This document shows positions 1 to 9,321 of a stretch of DNA of 64,000 nucleotides, in pieces (positions within the stretch are counted from its first letter, which is position 1; each line of letters opens with the position of its first letter). Below the pieces are notes generated by a model. The model had not been told where the DNA came from. It did no database searches and saw nothing but the letters and a program-made list of their open reading frames with translations. Location of the stretch: the NCBI RefSeq assembly GCF_000239855.1, contig NZ_BADT01000041.1, forward strand, positions 52,939 through 116,938, read 5' to 3'. Position numbers and translations under genes: made by a program. This stretch comes from Pseudoalteromonas sp. BSi20652 (GTDB lineage Bacteria > Pseudomonadota > Gammaproteobacteria > Enterobacterales > Alteromonadaceae).

Positions 1-392
1 CCAATTACGGCCTTATCGCCTGATTGAGCCGCTACTGCTAATTCATCTGCATATTGTTGAAATGCAGTTGCTTTTTTCATAAAAGTATCGTTTTCAGACC
101 AAACTGCAGCTAGTGCAGCTGTGTCGCCTTTATCTGTTCCTTCGTAAAACGCTTCCCATGGCATTTTTGAAAGTGCAGCTGCGTTGTTAGCACGCATTTT
201 AAATTGCTCTGCGTCAAAAGGTACTTTACCTTTTAGCATTGCGCCCATGTCACCAATTTGCACTGAGATCATTGAAAATGCACTTTGACGGTATTCAATC
301 GCATCGCTTGGTTCTTTAAACGCAGAGTTTGCAGATACGCTTAGAGCGCATGTTGCTAGCGCTATTGTTGCTAATACTTTTTTTAATTTCAT
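1..392 (-). CDS. Cytochrome c' (class II), 3' end outside the window
   Basis: Only the N-terminal 130 or so residues are present; the gene runs off the left edge. The start ATG is at 392 and is followed by a signal peptide (MKLKKVLATIALATCALSVSA) for periplasmic export. The mature part reads YRQSAFSMISVQIGDMGAM and later NNAAALSKMPWEAF, the pattern of the four-helix-bundle cytochrome c' family, including the Met/Gln region that lies near the haem. The C-terminal CxxCH haem-binding motif must lie beyond position 1 and cannot be seen. Family members bind NO or act as periplasmic electron carriers; which applies here is not shown by the sequence. Confidence 0.85.
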   Translation of the reverse strand, partial: MKLKKVLATIALATCALSVSANSAFKEPSDAIEYRQSAFSMISVQIGDMGAMLKGKVPFDAEQFKMRANNAAALSKMPWEAFYEGTDKGDTAALAAVWSENDTFMKKATAFQQYADELAVAAQSGDKAVI

Positions 393-484
393 GTTTGCCC
401 CTGTTGAAAATTGTAATTATAAATTTGATATCTTGTATCTAACATCGTATTTATTCAAGTGAATACGTAAGATTTAATTAGAGC

Positions 485-955
485 TTAATCGTTTATATCT
501 ATGTCGGCAAATATCATTCCGCGACGCATGCTTCTAGTTGCTAAAAATACCTCGCCAAGTAATGACATAAATGCACATATCAATAATGCCATGGCAGCAA
601 CAAAACAGCTGGCAATGGTAACACCTAAATTAATAGACTGGATGTGTGATAAAAATAACAACATAACTACCGCGCATACAAGAAGTGCGCTTAATACACT
701 TAAACTAAAAGCAATATGTATACATCGAGAACGTTTTAATAGGGCGCGCAGCTCTGTAGCGAGTGATTTATTAAAGTCCTCATCAGTACTCACTTTTAGT
801 TTTCGCTCAAGTTGGCGTGCACGATCTGTTATGCGTGCTAAGCGGTTTGATAAAACTCCTAAGGTTGCAGCAATACCGGTAATTAAAAATACTGGGGCTA
901 CGGCTGTTTGAATAACTTTAGCCATAGTCAAAATGTTTATTACTTCGTTATTCAT
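485..955 (-). CDS. DUF2721 family inner-membrane protein
   Basis: A 156-residue protein with an N-terminal hydrophobic segment (roughly residues 15-36, PVFLITGIAATLGVL), a charged helix rich in Arg/Lys (NRLARITDRARQLERKL) and two further membrane segments (about 80-102 and 110-135). The segment ending in LSNRLARITDRARQL is typical of DUF2721 proteins, whose function is unknown. It stands alone between the cytochrome c' gene and the divergent protease gene. The start ATG at 955 is preceded on its strand by an AG-rich stretch that can serve as ribosome binding site. Confidence 0.8.
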   Translation of the reverse strand: MNNEVINILTMAKVIQTAVAPVFLITGIAATLGVLSNRLARITDRARQLERKLKVSTDEDFNKSLATELRALLKRSRCIHIAFSLSVLSALLVCAVVMLLFLSHIQSINLGVTIASCFVAAMALLICAFMSLLGEVFLATRSMRRGMIFADIDIND

Positions 956-1188
956 GTGATTCTCAAAGAAAAGTTAATGTTGTTTACATTAGTTCACAAA
1001 GGTGTATTTTTATTTATTATTTAAAATCAATGGCTTGTGTTTTTTTTTATTGTTTTCAACAATAAACGTCATTTTTTTGTAACCAAGCTGTTGCTAGGGG
1101 GGTTGTGAACGCTTTATATTCATAGATACGCCTTAATCATTTTGATTACTTCAAATACAATAATACATAACCTATCCAAGGGGAACTC

Positions 1189-4100
1189 ATGGCTAATAAT
1201 ATAATAAAAAAAACGGCTATTGCTACGGCAGTATCAAGCGCGTTTATTGCGACTTTTGTTAACGCAGCTGATTTACCAAATGCAACAGTTAATTACAAAC
1301 ATGTAGAACAAGTTATAGAAGTAGCTGCAGACAAAAAAGAACCTTCAGCACATATGATTGTTTTAAAAACAGCAACATCTGTTGACGCTGTAACTGCGGG
1401 TACTTATCAAGCGTCAAGTAACCGTGAAATCACAGCGCAGGTTGAGCAGCTTCAAGACATTATGGCTGCTGAATTAAGTAATTTAGATTTTGATGCAAAA
1501 GTTATTGGTAGAACAAAGATTTTAGCTCCAACTTTAATCGTACAAGCAACCCCAGAAGCTTTAAAGCAGATAGCTAAAGATGATCGCGTTGCAAAAGTAT
1601 TACCTATGTTTGACCGTGAACTTCACGTTGCAGCAAGCTCTGATTACATCAACGCTAAACCATTAATTACTGATGGTATTGTAAGCGGTAAAGGTCAGCG
1701 TGTTGCAGTACTAGATACAGGTATTGACTATACTCACGCAGCATTTGGTGGTGACGGTACTGTTGAGGCTTATCTTGCTGCACAAGCAGATCCAACAACG
1801 GTTGCATGGCCGCAAGGTGTTGTACAAGGTGGTTATGACTTTATTCGTGATGATGCGGATCCAATTGAAAATGACGCTGCAAATTCACCATCTACAGGTG
1901 ATGCAACAAATCATGGTACATCATCTGCAAACTCTGTAAACGGTATTGCACCAGATGTAGAGCTATATGCATATTCTGTATGTGGTGGTGGTTGTCCAAG
2001 TGCTGCTCAAGCTGCGGCACTAGAAGCTGCAATGGATCCAAATGGCGATGGTGATATTTCAGACCGTGTAGATGTAATGAATATGTCACTAGGTGGTGAG
2101 TTTGGCGATACATATACAGGTGGTGGTGCACAATACCTAATTCAACGTGCTGTTGAGCTTGGCGTTAACATGGTGATTTCAGCAGGTAACGATGGTGATA
2201 ACCCATTCCGTGTTGGTGGTCCAAGTACAACACCTAATGCATTATCTGTAGGTGCAATGACACACCCAACAACTGAAGTTGGCATTGCAAGTGGTACGGT
2301 TGCCGGTGTTGAAGGCGATATTCAAGTATCAGGATTTGGTCCACAAGGCGACTTTACTATATCAGGTGCTGATATTGATTTAGTTTACCCAAGTGCCAAC
2401 CAAAACGGCTGTGATGCATTTGCAGACGATGTTGATTTTACAGATAAAGCTGTATTAATTGACCGTGGTGCCTGTGCATTTACTCAAAAAGTATTAAATG
2501 CACAAGCTAAAGGCGCAGAATTTGTATTTATTGCAAATAACGTTGACGATGGAACACCAGCGCCAATGGGTGGCTTTGATGCTGACGTTACGATTAAAAA
2601 CGTAGGGATTAATTTCGCTGCAGGTGCAGCATTAAAAGCGCAGCTAGAAGCTGGCGGCCCAGCGACTTTTGATATTAGTGTTGAGATTAAAACGACAGCT
2701 GGCGCGGTTGCGACATTCTCATCGCGTGGTCCTTCAATGGATGGCTTATTAAAACCAGAAATAACAGCACCTGGAACGAGTATTGATGTTGCTGCTGCAG
2801 GAACGCAAACAGGCACAAACCCTGTATCGGGTACGTCTTTCTCAGGTCCAATTACAGCTGGCGCAGTTGCTATGATCCGTGAGGCTCATCCTAATCGTAA
2901 CGCGTTTGAGATTAAAGCAACAATCATGAATGCGGCAAATCTTGAAGTAACAAACGAGCCATTGGCTATTAATCCAGATTCAGATCTTGCGCCTATTAGT
3001 ATGATTGGTGCTGGTTTAGTTGATGTGACTAAAGCGGTTAACTTACCGGTTGCAGCATGGGTACACAATGCCGAGTTTGATACAAAACAAGCTGCGCTTT
3101 CTTACGGTTTAGTGAGTCTTGCAGAAGCTGGTTCAATCACTAAAACAGTCACTGTGAAAAACTTCTCTGCTGAAGCTAAAACATACAGCCTTCGTACAGA
3201 GGCTCGTTACAAAATCGATGTAGATTCTGGAGCGGTAAGCTGGGATTTCCCTGAGTCAGTAACAATACCAGCAGGTCAAGCTGTAAACTTTGACATAACA
3301 ATGATAGTTGATCCTAGCAAGCTACCTACATGGGAATTAGAAAACCCATTCAGTGCTGATGAAATTGCTGCTCGAAGCGCTGCGCTTACATCAATTGAGT
3401 TTGATGGTGCGTTAGTATTTGATGATGCGTCAACAGAGACAACTCATGATTTACACGTTGTTTATCATGCAATGCCAAAAGCGGCAACAGAGCTAAGCTA
3501 TACTGCTGAACTGATTGACAATGAAGTTGCACTCGTACTTGAAAATACAGGTCAAACTGAAATCACTCCTCAAGCTGAAAGCATTATTGCGGTAGGCACA
3601 GAGAAGACAATTGAAGAGGCAGAATATAACATTCTGTCGAGCTCATTCTCTGCATTTGGTGCTGACTTCTGTGATTCAGGTATTTACATCACATCATCAA
3701 TTCAACTACGTGACCCGCTAACGCACACTTTCCAAGCAGGCTACAGAGTTGAAATAGATACAGATAATGATGGCGTTGCGGATCAGTTTTTACAAAACTT
3801 AAATGACCGTGGACGTACAACGGCGTCACCGGGTCGTAGCCGTACATTAATTGGTACTACAGATGGTGCTGGCAACGATGCTTGGGCATGGGGTACACCA
3901 CTTCTTCATTCAGCAGGCGAAGATACTATTACATTTACCGGTTGTTCTGAGCTAATGAACATTGATAGTACGTTACTTGGTCAGCCAATGAACTTTAGAG
4001 TATCTGTGGGTTACCCAAGCTACCAATCAGGTGTTTTCTCTGAGACAGACAGTGTAACGGGCTCAGTGGTATTTGGTGTTCAACCAGAGGTTCAAATGAC

Positions 4101-4659
4101 TTCGCTTGAAACTGGCGAAGCTGTTGCATCACTTCTACCTGGTGAAAAAGCAATGGTATCTGCAAGCGGTCCATTTGTTTTATCTCAAGGTTCTGGCACT
4201 AACATCATCAAGGCAATGACAAGCGAAGAGCTTACATTACCAGCTATTGAAGCGCCTATCTTAATTGGTGGAGAATTTTCAGTCTCTGAAGATGCAGTGA
4301 GCGGCACAGTAGTCGGTACACTTACAATTGAAGATGCCGAGTTTGATTTAGCGGTTTCTGAGTACTATGTTCAATCAAACACAAATATAGGTTTAAGTGT
4401 TGATGAGCAAGGTCAAGTTGTTGTTGCTGATACAGCTATGTTAGCAGGCAATACAGTTGCTGAAATGGAAGTTGTTGCAATTGATATTCGCGGCAATGTA
4501 TCTGAACCAGCAATGGTTACTGTTACTATCAATGAAGTTGTTGCTCCAATTCCAACAGTTGTACCTGAGACAGTTAAGAAGAGTTCTTCAGGCTCACTAG
4601 CTTGGTTAACACTGCTTGTTGCGCCTTTCGCATTTATGCGTCGTCGCAAGCAAAAGTAA
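1189..4659 (+). CDS. Secreted subtilisin-like serine protease (S8) with PA insert and GlyGly-CTERM-like tail
   Basis: A 1156-residue exported protease. Residues 1-26 form a signal peptide ending in FVNA. An I9-type propeptide follows (about 50-145). The S8 catalytic residues are visible: Asp176 in VAVLDTGIDYTH, His242 in NHGTSSA, oxyanion Asn334 in ISAGNDG and Ser550 in SGTSFSGP. A protease-associated (PA) domain is inserted between Asn334 and Ser550 (about 390-500, with GACAFTQKVLNAQAKGA). Beta-rich C-terminal domains of a fibronectin type are followed by SSSGSLAWLTLLVAPFAF and an RRRK end, resembling the GlyGly-CTERM anchor handled by rhombosortase in type II secretion hosts. A likely SD (aagggga) precedes the ATG. 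Substrate is probably environmental protein (inference). Confidence 0.93.
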   Translation: MANNIIKKTAIATAVSSAFIATFVNAADLPNATVNYKHVEQVIEVAADKKEPSAHMIVLKTATSVDAVTAGTYQASSNREITAQVEQLQDIMAAELSNLDFDAKVIGRTKILAPTLIVQATPEALKQIAKDDRVAKVLPMFDRELHVAASSDYINAKPLITDGIVSGKGQRVAVLDTGIDYTHAAFGGDGTVEAYLAAQADPTTVAWPQGVVQGGYDFIRDDADPIENDAANSPSTGDATNHGTSSANSVNGIAPDVELYAYSVCGGGCPSAAQAAALEAAMDPNGDGDISDRVDVMNMSLGGEFGDTYTGGGAQYLIQRAVELGVNMVISAGNDGDNPFRVGGPSTTPNALSVGAMTHPTTEVGIASGTVAGVEGDIQVSGFGPQGDFTISGADIDLVYPSANQNGCDAFADDVDFTDKAVLIDRGACAFTQKVLNAQAKGAEFVFIANNVDDGTPAPMGGFDADVTIKNVGINFAAGAALKAQLEAGGPATFDISVEIKTTAGAVATFSSRGPSMDGLLKPEITAPGTSIDVAAAGTQTGTNPVSGTSFSGPITAGAVAMIREAHPNRNAFEIKATIMNAANLEVTNEPLAINPDSDLAPISMIGAGLVDVTKAVNLPVAAWVHNAEFDTKQAALSYGLVSLAEAGSITKTVTVKNFSAEAKTYSLRTEARYKIDVDSGAVSWDFPESVTIPAGQAVNFDITMIVDPSKLPTWELENPFSADEIAARSAALTSIEFDGALVFDDASTETTHDLHVVYHAMPKAATELSYTAELIDNEVALVLENTGQTEITPQAESIIAVGTEKTIEEAEYNILSSSFSAFGADFCDSGIYITSSIQLRDPLTHTFQAGYRVEIDTDNDGVADQFLQNLNDRGRTTASPGRSRTLIGTTDGAGNDAWAWGTPLLHSAGEDTITFTGCSELMNIDSTLLGQPMNFRVSVGYPSYQSGVFSETDSVTGSVVFGVQPEVQMTSLETGEAVASLLPGEKAMVSASGPFVLSQGSGTNIIKAMTSEELTLPAIEAPILIGGEFSVSEDAVSGTVVGTLTIEDAEFDLAVSEYYVQSNTNIGLSVDEQGQVVVADTAMLAGNTVAEMEVVAIDIRGNVSEPAMVTVTINEVVAPIPTVVPETVKKSSSGSLAWLTLLVAPFAFMRRRKQK

Positions 4660-4686
4660 ACTGAAAAAACTTTGTAAGTACTAAAT

Positions 4687-4710
4687 AAAGGGAGCTTCGG
4701 CTCCCTTTTT
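4687..4710 (+). terminator. Rho-independent terminator of the S8 protease gene
   Basis: Stem AAAGGGAGC / GCTCCCTTT with a TTCG tetraloop, followed by a T-run. It lies 28 nt after the stop codon. Confidence 0.9.
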
Positions 4711-4794
4711 ACATAGCTTCACAAACTAAATCACATCTCTCGTTAATTTTAGGTATATTTAACTAACAAACAAAAATAATAAGGATTTTGCCTG

Positions 4795-6969
4795 ATGACA
4801 CGTACTCCCTTTGCACTCGCTGCACTCTCGCTCGCTATTTTAAGTGGTTGTAATAAAGCCCCTGAAAATACTCAAAAAAACACTGTTCAAGTTGAGTCAG
4901 CTCAAGTAGTAACCGCGTTTGCACCTATTGCTAAAAAAGTACCCCATGAAATGACAATTCATGGCGATACACGTATCGATAATTACTATTGGCTACGTGA
5001 TGACGAACGCAAAGCACCTGAGATCATTAACTACTTAGAAGCAGAAAATGCGTATTCTGAAGCTATGCTCGCACATACTAAAACACTGCAAAGTAGTTTG
5101 TTTGAAGAGCTTAAAGGGCGAATCCAAAAAGATGATGACTCTGTTCCAGTAAAAAACGGAGAGTACTATTACTCGTCGCAAACTCGCGGCGATAACGAGT
5201 ACACTACTTACTTACGCAGTAGCGATTTTGCAGGCACTGATCAGGACGTTATTTTAGACGTAAATGAATTAGCTAAAGGTCATGATTATTATGCAGTGAG
5301 TGGCTTAGATGTAAGTCCAAATGGCAATTTAATGGCTTATGGCGAAGATACTGTTAGCCGTCGTATTTATAGTATAAAAATAAAAGATTTAACAACCGGT
5401 AAATTACTCGAAGACACACTTGAGGGCACTAACGGTGGCATTGTGTGGGCAAACGATAATAAAACGGTTTACTACATTAAAAAAGATTTACAAACTCTAC
5501 TAGGTTATCAAGTGTATCGTCATACATTAGGTACATCGCAAGCTGATGATGAGCTAATTTACGAAGAAACTGATACCAGTTACTACATGGGTATGAGTAA
5601 AAGCAAAGATGAGTCAGAGATTTATATTTGGCACAGTAGCACGGCTGCATCAGGCGTATCTGTATTAAGTGCTGATGATACTAAGGCAATGCCTAAACGC
5701 TTAATTGAGCGCGAAGCAGGGCTTGAATATGATATTTCGAAGCTAGGGAATACTTACTATATTGTCACTAATTTAAATGCCGTAAACTTTCAGCTAATGA
5801 AAGTCGATATTGATAAAGCCGGTGATAAAGCAAATTGGCAAAGTGTGATCCCAGCGCGTGATGATATTAAACTCGAAGGCATTGATTTATTTAATGACTA
5901 CTTAGTTTACCAAGAGCGTGAAATGGGCCAATCAAAATTGATTGCGCGCAATTTAAAAACAGGTAAAGAGCTACCACTTAGCTTTAACGATAGTGCGTAT
6001 ACAATTAACGCCTACGGTAATAACGAGCTCGATAGCAGCACGTTACGTGTTTACTACACAAGCATGACCACACCGGGTTCTTCGTACGATGTAGATTTAG
6101 CGACTGGCGATAAAACGCTTCTTAAGCAACAAGTTGTATTAGGTGATTTTGATGCTGACAATTACGCCTCAGAGCGTATTTTTGTAACCGCTCGCGACGG
6201 CGTAAAAGTACCGGTTAGTTTGGTTTATAGAAAAGAGCTATTTAAAAAAGATGGCACTAACCCGCTACTGCAATATGGTTATGGCTCGTATGGTGCAACC
6301 ATGGATCCAACTTTCTCAAGCTCACGTTTGAGCTTGTTAGATCGTGGTTTTGTATTTGCAATTGCGCATGTACGTGGCTCGCAAATGCTAGGTCGTCCGT
6401 GGTACGAAGACGGCAAGCTACTCACTAAAAAGAATACGTTTAATGACTTTGTTGACGTAACTAAGTCATTGGTTTCTCAAAAGTATGGTGCAAAAGATGA
6501 AATATTTGCGTTAGGCGGCAGTGCTGGTGGCTTATTAATGGGCGCAGTAGCAAACCAAGCGCCCGAGCTTTATAAAGGCATGGTTGCTGCGGTACCGTTT
6601 GTAGATGTAGTAACAACGATGCTTGATGCGAGCATTCCGCTTACAACAAATGAATACGGCGAATGGGGTAATCCAAACGAAAAAGCGTATTACGATTACA
6701 TGTTGTCTTACTCGCCATACGACCAAGTATCTAAGCAAGCATATCCTAATATGCTAGTTACGACTGGTTTGCACGATTCACAAGTTCAATACTTTGAACC
6801 GGCAAAATGGGTTGCTAAGCTACGAGACTATAAAACTGATAACAATAAGTTACTGTTTAAAATAGATATGGAAGCAGGGCACGGCGGCGCATCGGGTCGC
6901 TTTAAACGCTTAGAAGATACCGCGCTAAACTATGCATTTATGCTTGATTTAGCGGGTATTAAAAAGTAA
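4795..6969 (+). CDS. Lipoprotein S9-family oligopeptidase (oligopeptidase B-like)
   Basis: A 724-residue prolyl-oligopeptidase-fold peptidase. The N-terminus carries a lipobox (LSGC, Cys19), so the mature enzyme is probably membrane-anchored and periplasmic or outer-membrane facing, unlike the cytosolic E. coli PtrB. DNYYWLRDDER near residue 62 is typical of the oligopeptidase B/POP N-terminus; a beta-propeller follows (about 100-430) and then the alpha/beta hydrolase domain. The catalytic triad is visible: Ser576 in GGSAGG, Asp661 in GLHDSQV and His696 in EAGHGG. It would cleave short peptides, plausibly finishing digestion begun by the preceding S8 protease (inference). It has its own SD (aagga) and terminator. 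Specificity for basic residues versus proline was not resolved. Confidence 0.9.
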   Translation: MTRTPFALAALSLAILSGCNKAPENTQKNTVQVESAQVVTAFAPIAKKVPHEMTIHGDTRIDNYYWLRDDERKAPEIINYLEAENAYSEAMLAHTKTLQSSLFEELKGRIQKDDDSVPVKNGEYYYSSQTRGDNEYTTYLRSSDFAGTDQDVILDVNELAKGHDYYAVSGLDVSPNGNLMAYGEDTVSRRIYSIKIKDLTTGKLLEDTLEGTNGGIVWANDNKTVYYIKKDLQTLLGYQVYRHTLGTSQADDELIYEETDTSYYMGMSKSKDESEIYIWHSSTAASGVSVLSADDTKAMPKRLIEREAGLEYDISKLGNTYYIVTNLNAVNFQLMKVDIDKAGDKANWQSVIPARDDIKLEGIDLFNDYLVYQEREMGQSKLIARNLKTGKELPLSFNDSAYTINAYGNNELDSSTLRVYYTSMTTPGSSYDVDLATGDKTLLKQQVVLGDFDADNYASERIFVTARDGVKVPVSLVYRKELFKKDGTNPLLQYGYGSYGATMDPTFSSSRLSLLDRGFVFAIAHVRGSQMLGRPWYEDGKLLTKKNTFNDFVDVTKSLVSQKYGAKDEIFALGGSAGGLLMGAVANQAPELYKGMVAAVPFVDVVTTMLDASIPLTTNEYGEWGNPNEKAYYDYMLSYSPYDQVSKQAYPNMLVTTGLHDSQVQYFEPAKWVAKLRDYKTDNNKLLFKIDMEAGHGGASGRFKRLEDTALNYAFMLDLAGIKK

Positions 6970-7002
6970 TTAATTTATATATTTAAAATAAACAAAAAAT
7001 GT

Positions 7003-7032
7003 AAGGTGCTTTTTAAGAAAGCACCTTTTTTT
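7003..7032 (+). terminator. Terminator after the S9 peptidase gene, overlapping the 3' end of the convergent kinase gene
   Basis: Stem AAGGTGCTTT / AAAGCACCTT and a run of seven T. The right arm lies inside the last codons of the histidine kinase gene read on the other strand (stop at 7013). Confidence 0.85.
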
Positions 7033-8500
7033 GTGGCAAATTAAAGCTAAACATAGTGCCTTTACCAATTTCACTTTGTACGTGAATTTCGCTATCCATC
7101 AGTTTTAATAACCCTCTGCAAATAGCCAATCCTAAACCACCTTGCTGGCGCCCCTCTTTATTAGAATTACTTGCTTGGTAATGTGGGTCAAAAATAGCAT
7201 TCAGCTCATCTTCTTTTATACCTACACCAGTGTCTGATACGTGCACAAATAGTTGATTATCGTTACTGCGTTTTACATGTACTGCAATGCTGCCGCCGCG
7301 AGGCGTATGCCTAATTGCATTATCAATTAAGTTACTTAACACGCGCTCTAATTTGGCTATATCGGCAACCACAGGAAAATCACAAATCGCGGGTTCGACC
7401 GACAAACTAATACCTTTTTTATCAACGGCTAAACTAAACTTTGCCATGCAATCGTAAATGAGCTCACCTAAATTAAAGGTTTCTTTATTTATACTTATTT
7501 CGCCATTTTCTAAGTGAGCAAGCTCAAATATTTGCTCTATGAGTAGCTTTAATTGCCCGCAATTATTAAGCGATACCTGTAAGTATTCTTGCTGCTCTTG
7601 TTTACTTAGTTGCTCGCCCGACTGGTTTAATACTTCTAAAAATCCTTGCAAGGAAGCAAGGGGTGTACGAAGGTCGTGCGATAGATGAGTCAGTAACTCT
7701 TTACGTTGTTTATCGCCTTGCTCAAGCTCTTTAAATTGCTCATTAATACGGGTAAGCATGGCTTGAATACTTCGCCCTAAACTATGCACTTCGTTACTTT
7801 TTTGTGTTGAGTAGTTACTTAGCTTGGTGTCGGTAAGGCTGTAGTTAGCGGCTTCAATATTACTAACATCGCGTGCTAAACGCTGAATTGGATTGGTAAA
7901 AAAGCGTAGCAAAATTAGCATCGCAATAAATAAAAATGAAAGTGCAGAGCCAAGCCATAAAGCGGCTAGCCATAACTTGTCATTATTTTTTACAGTGCTA
8001 AGTGAGGTGTCGTAAGCTTCGCCACCAATAATTACATATAAATAGCCTTGTAGCTTATCTTGATTAAATACTGGCGCGGCTGAAAATATTTTTTGTTGCT
8101 CTTTATTGCGAGGATTATCACCATAAATAGGTGCAGCGCTTGGGTCGTTAATCAGTCTTTTTAAAGGCGTTAAACTAATATGCGTGCGTTTAACTTTACC
8201 TGGCTTTGCTGAGTAAGTAAGAATTTTTCCGGTTTCGTCTACAAAATAAAATTCAAACGCCGGGCCTAATAACATTAAGGTATGAAAGAGGTTTTCAAGC
8301 GCTTTATAGTCATAAACTCCTTCTTTTATTAGTGGGTTATCTTGTACTAAATGTTCCGCTAACGCTAAGTGCAGATTTTGTTCAGCATGGTGTTTTGAAG
8401 TCAGTTCTAATTGCTTACTCCAGCCGTAAACAAGGGCGCAAATAAAACAAAAAATTACGACGAGCGATATAGCTAATTTTTGATACAAAGATAATTTCAT
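7013..8500 (-). CDS. Sensor histidine kinase, partner of the adjacent OmpR-type regulator
   Basis: A 495-residue membrane kinase. Transmembrane helices lie at about 9-26 and 178-199, flanking a periplasmic sensor of about 150 residues that matches no family I recognise. A HAMP region follows, then HisKA with phospho-acceptor His275 in LTHLSHDLRTPLASLQGF. The ATPase domain has an N-box (LIDNAIRHTP), G1 (DTGVGIKED) and G2 (GGLGLAICRGL). The gene starts 10 nt after the regulator stop, so it is the last gene of the spondin/two-component operon. The sensed signal is unknown; the operon suggests it concerns the exported spondin proteins (inference). Confidence 0.92.
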   Translation of the reverse strand: MKLSLYQKLAISLVVIFCFICALVYGWSKQLELTSKHHAEQNLHLALAEHLVQDNPLIKEGVYDYKALENLFHTLMLLGPAFEFYFVDETGKILTYSAKPGKVKRTHISLTPLKRLINDPSAAPIYGDNPRNKEQQKIFSAAPVFNQDKLQGYLYVIIGGEAYDTSLSTVKNNDKLWLAALWLGSALSFLFIAMLILLRFFTNPIQRLARDVSNIEAANYSLTDTKLSNYSTQKSNEVHSLGRSIQAMLTRINEQFKELEQGDKQRKELLTHLSHDLRTPLASLQGFLEVLNQSGEQLSKQEQQEYLQVSLNNCGQLKLLIEQIFELAHLENGEISINKETFNLGELIYDCMAKFSLAVDKKGISLSVEPAICDFPVVADIAKLERVLSNLIDNAIRHTPRGGSIAVHVKRSNDNQLFVHVSDTGVGIKEDELNAIFDPHYQASNSNKEGRQQGGLGLAICRGLLKLMDSEIHVQSEIGKGTMFSFNLPQKKVLS

Positions 8501-8510
8501 AATAGGTGTC

Positions 8511-9236
8511 TTAATTTAGTTGGCTAGGGTTTAGTTTGTAACCAACCCCCCAAACGGTTTCGATAATAGGCGCTTGTTGGTGTTCTTCTAGCTTGGCACG
8601 TAAGCGGTTTATATGTGAATTAACCGTGTGCTCATAGCCGCTGTGTTGGTAACCCCATACTTTATCGAGTAACTGCTGACGACTAAAAACATGATTAGGA
8701 TGGCGTGCAAAGTAAACGAGTAAATCAAATTCGGTGGCGGTAAGGTTAAGGGCTTGTTTGCCTAAATACACTTGGTGCGAACTAAATTCTATGTTTAGTG
8801 AGCCTACATTGAGTTTTTGTTCGCTATCAACGGGGGAGTTGTCATTGTTTTGACTAGCGAGTAGTTGTGCTCTGTGGCGTAATTGGGTTTTTACTCTGGC
8901 TTGCAATTCGCGTGCAAAAAAGGGTTTGCAAATATAATCATCAGCGCCCATTTCAAGACCAATTACTCTGTCCATATCGCTACTAAGCGCGGTGAGTAAA
9001 ATTACGGAGGTAGTTGGGTAGTGTTCTTTTATTTTTCGGCATAAGCTCAAACCATCCATTAGGGGTAAGTTTATATCGAGTAGAATCAGCCCGTAGGAAT
9101 GCTTAGCTATCTTTTTTAGTGCAAGTTCTGCACTTACTACATGATCAACATGTAAGTTAAGTGAAGTAAGTTGTGTGGTAATTAATTTACCTATTTCTCT
9201 GTCGTCTTCTACTACTAATATTTTTTCGTGACGCAT
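8511..9236 (-). CDS. OmpR/PhoB-family response regulator
   Basis: A 241-residue regulator. The N-terminal receiver domain has acidic residues EDD at 10-12, phospho-acceptor Asp54 in LILLDINLPLMDG and Lys in ICKPF. The C-terminal winged helix (about 145-235) contains LTATEFDLLVYFARHP and RLRAKLE with GVGYKL at the end. It precedes its kinase by 10 nt and follows two spondin-domain genes. Proteins of this class bind direct repeats 11 bp apart, and such repeats occur at 10803-10841 upstream of the first gene, so it probably autoregulates the operon (inference). SD gagg lies before the ATG. Confidence 0.95.
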   Translation of the reverse strand: MRHEKILVVEDDREIGKLITTQLTSLNLHVDHVVSAELALKKIAKHSYGLILLDINLPLMDGLSLCRKIKEHYPTTSVILLTALSSDMDRVIGLEMGADDYICKPFFARELQARVKTQLRHRAQLLASQNNDNSPVDSEQKLNVGSLNIEFSSHQVYLGKQALNLTATEFDLLVYFARHPNHVFSRQQLLDKVWGYQHSGYEHTVNSHINRLRAKLEEHQQAPIIETVWGVGYKLNPSQLN

Positions 9237-9248
9237 GTATTACCTCGT

Positions 9249-9272
9249 AAAAAGGGGGGCATCCGTGCTCCC
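9249..9272 (-). promoter_or_regulatory. Attenuator-like hairpin between the second spondin gene and the regulator gene
   Basis: Read on the minus strand, GGGAGC pairs with GCCCCC (one mismatch) and is followed by TTTTT, about 10 nt before the SD of the regulator gene. It could reduce read-through from the spondin genes into the regulatory genes. The stem is short and the call is tentative. Confidence 0.4.
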
Positions 9273-9321
9273 TTACTTCCCCATTACAAGCTGGTATATC
9301 AAGGTGATACTGATAAACGAA

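Noticed and set aside
1046-1066. Inverted repeat with arms TTTATTGTT / AACAATAAA in the gap before the S8 protease.
   Set aside because: The T-run precedes the stem, so it is not a terminator, and nothing links it to a known operator. AT-rich chance pairing is plausible.
1724-2131. Short ORFs of His/Leu-rich text on both strands within the S8 gene.
   Set aside because: Shadows of the protease reading frame with no SD, conserved motifs or independent context.
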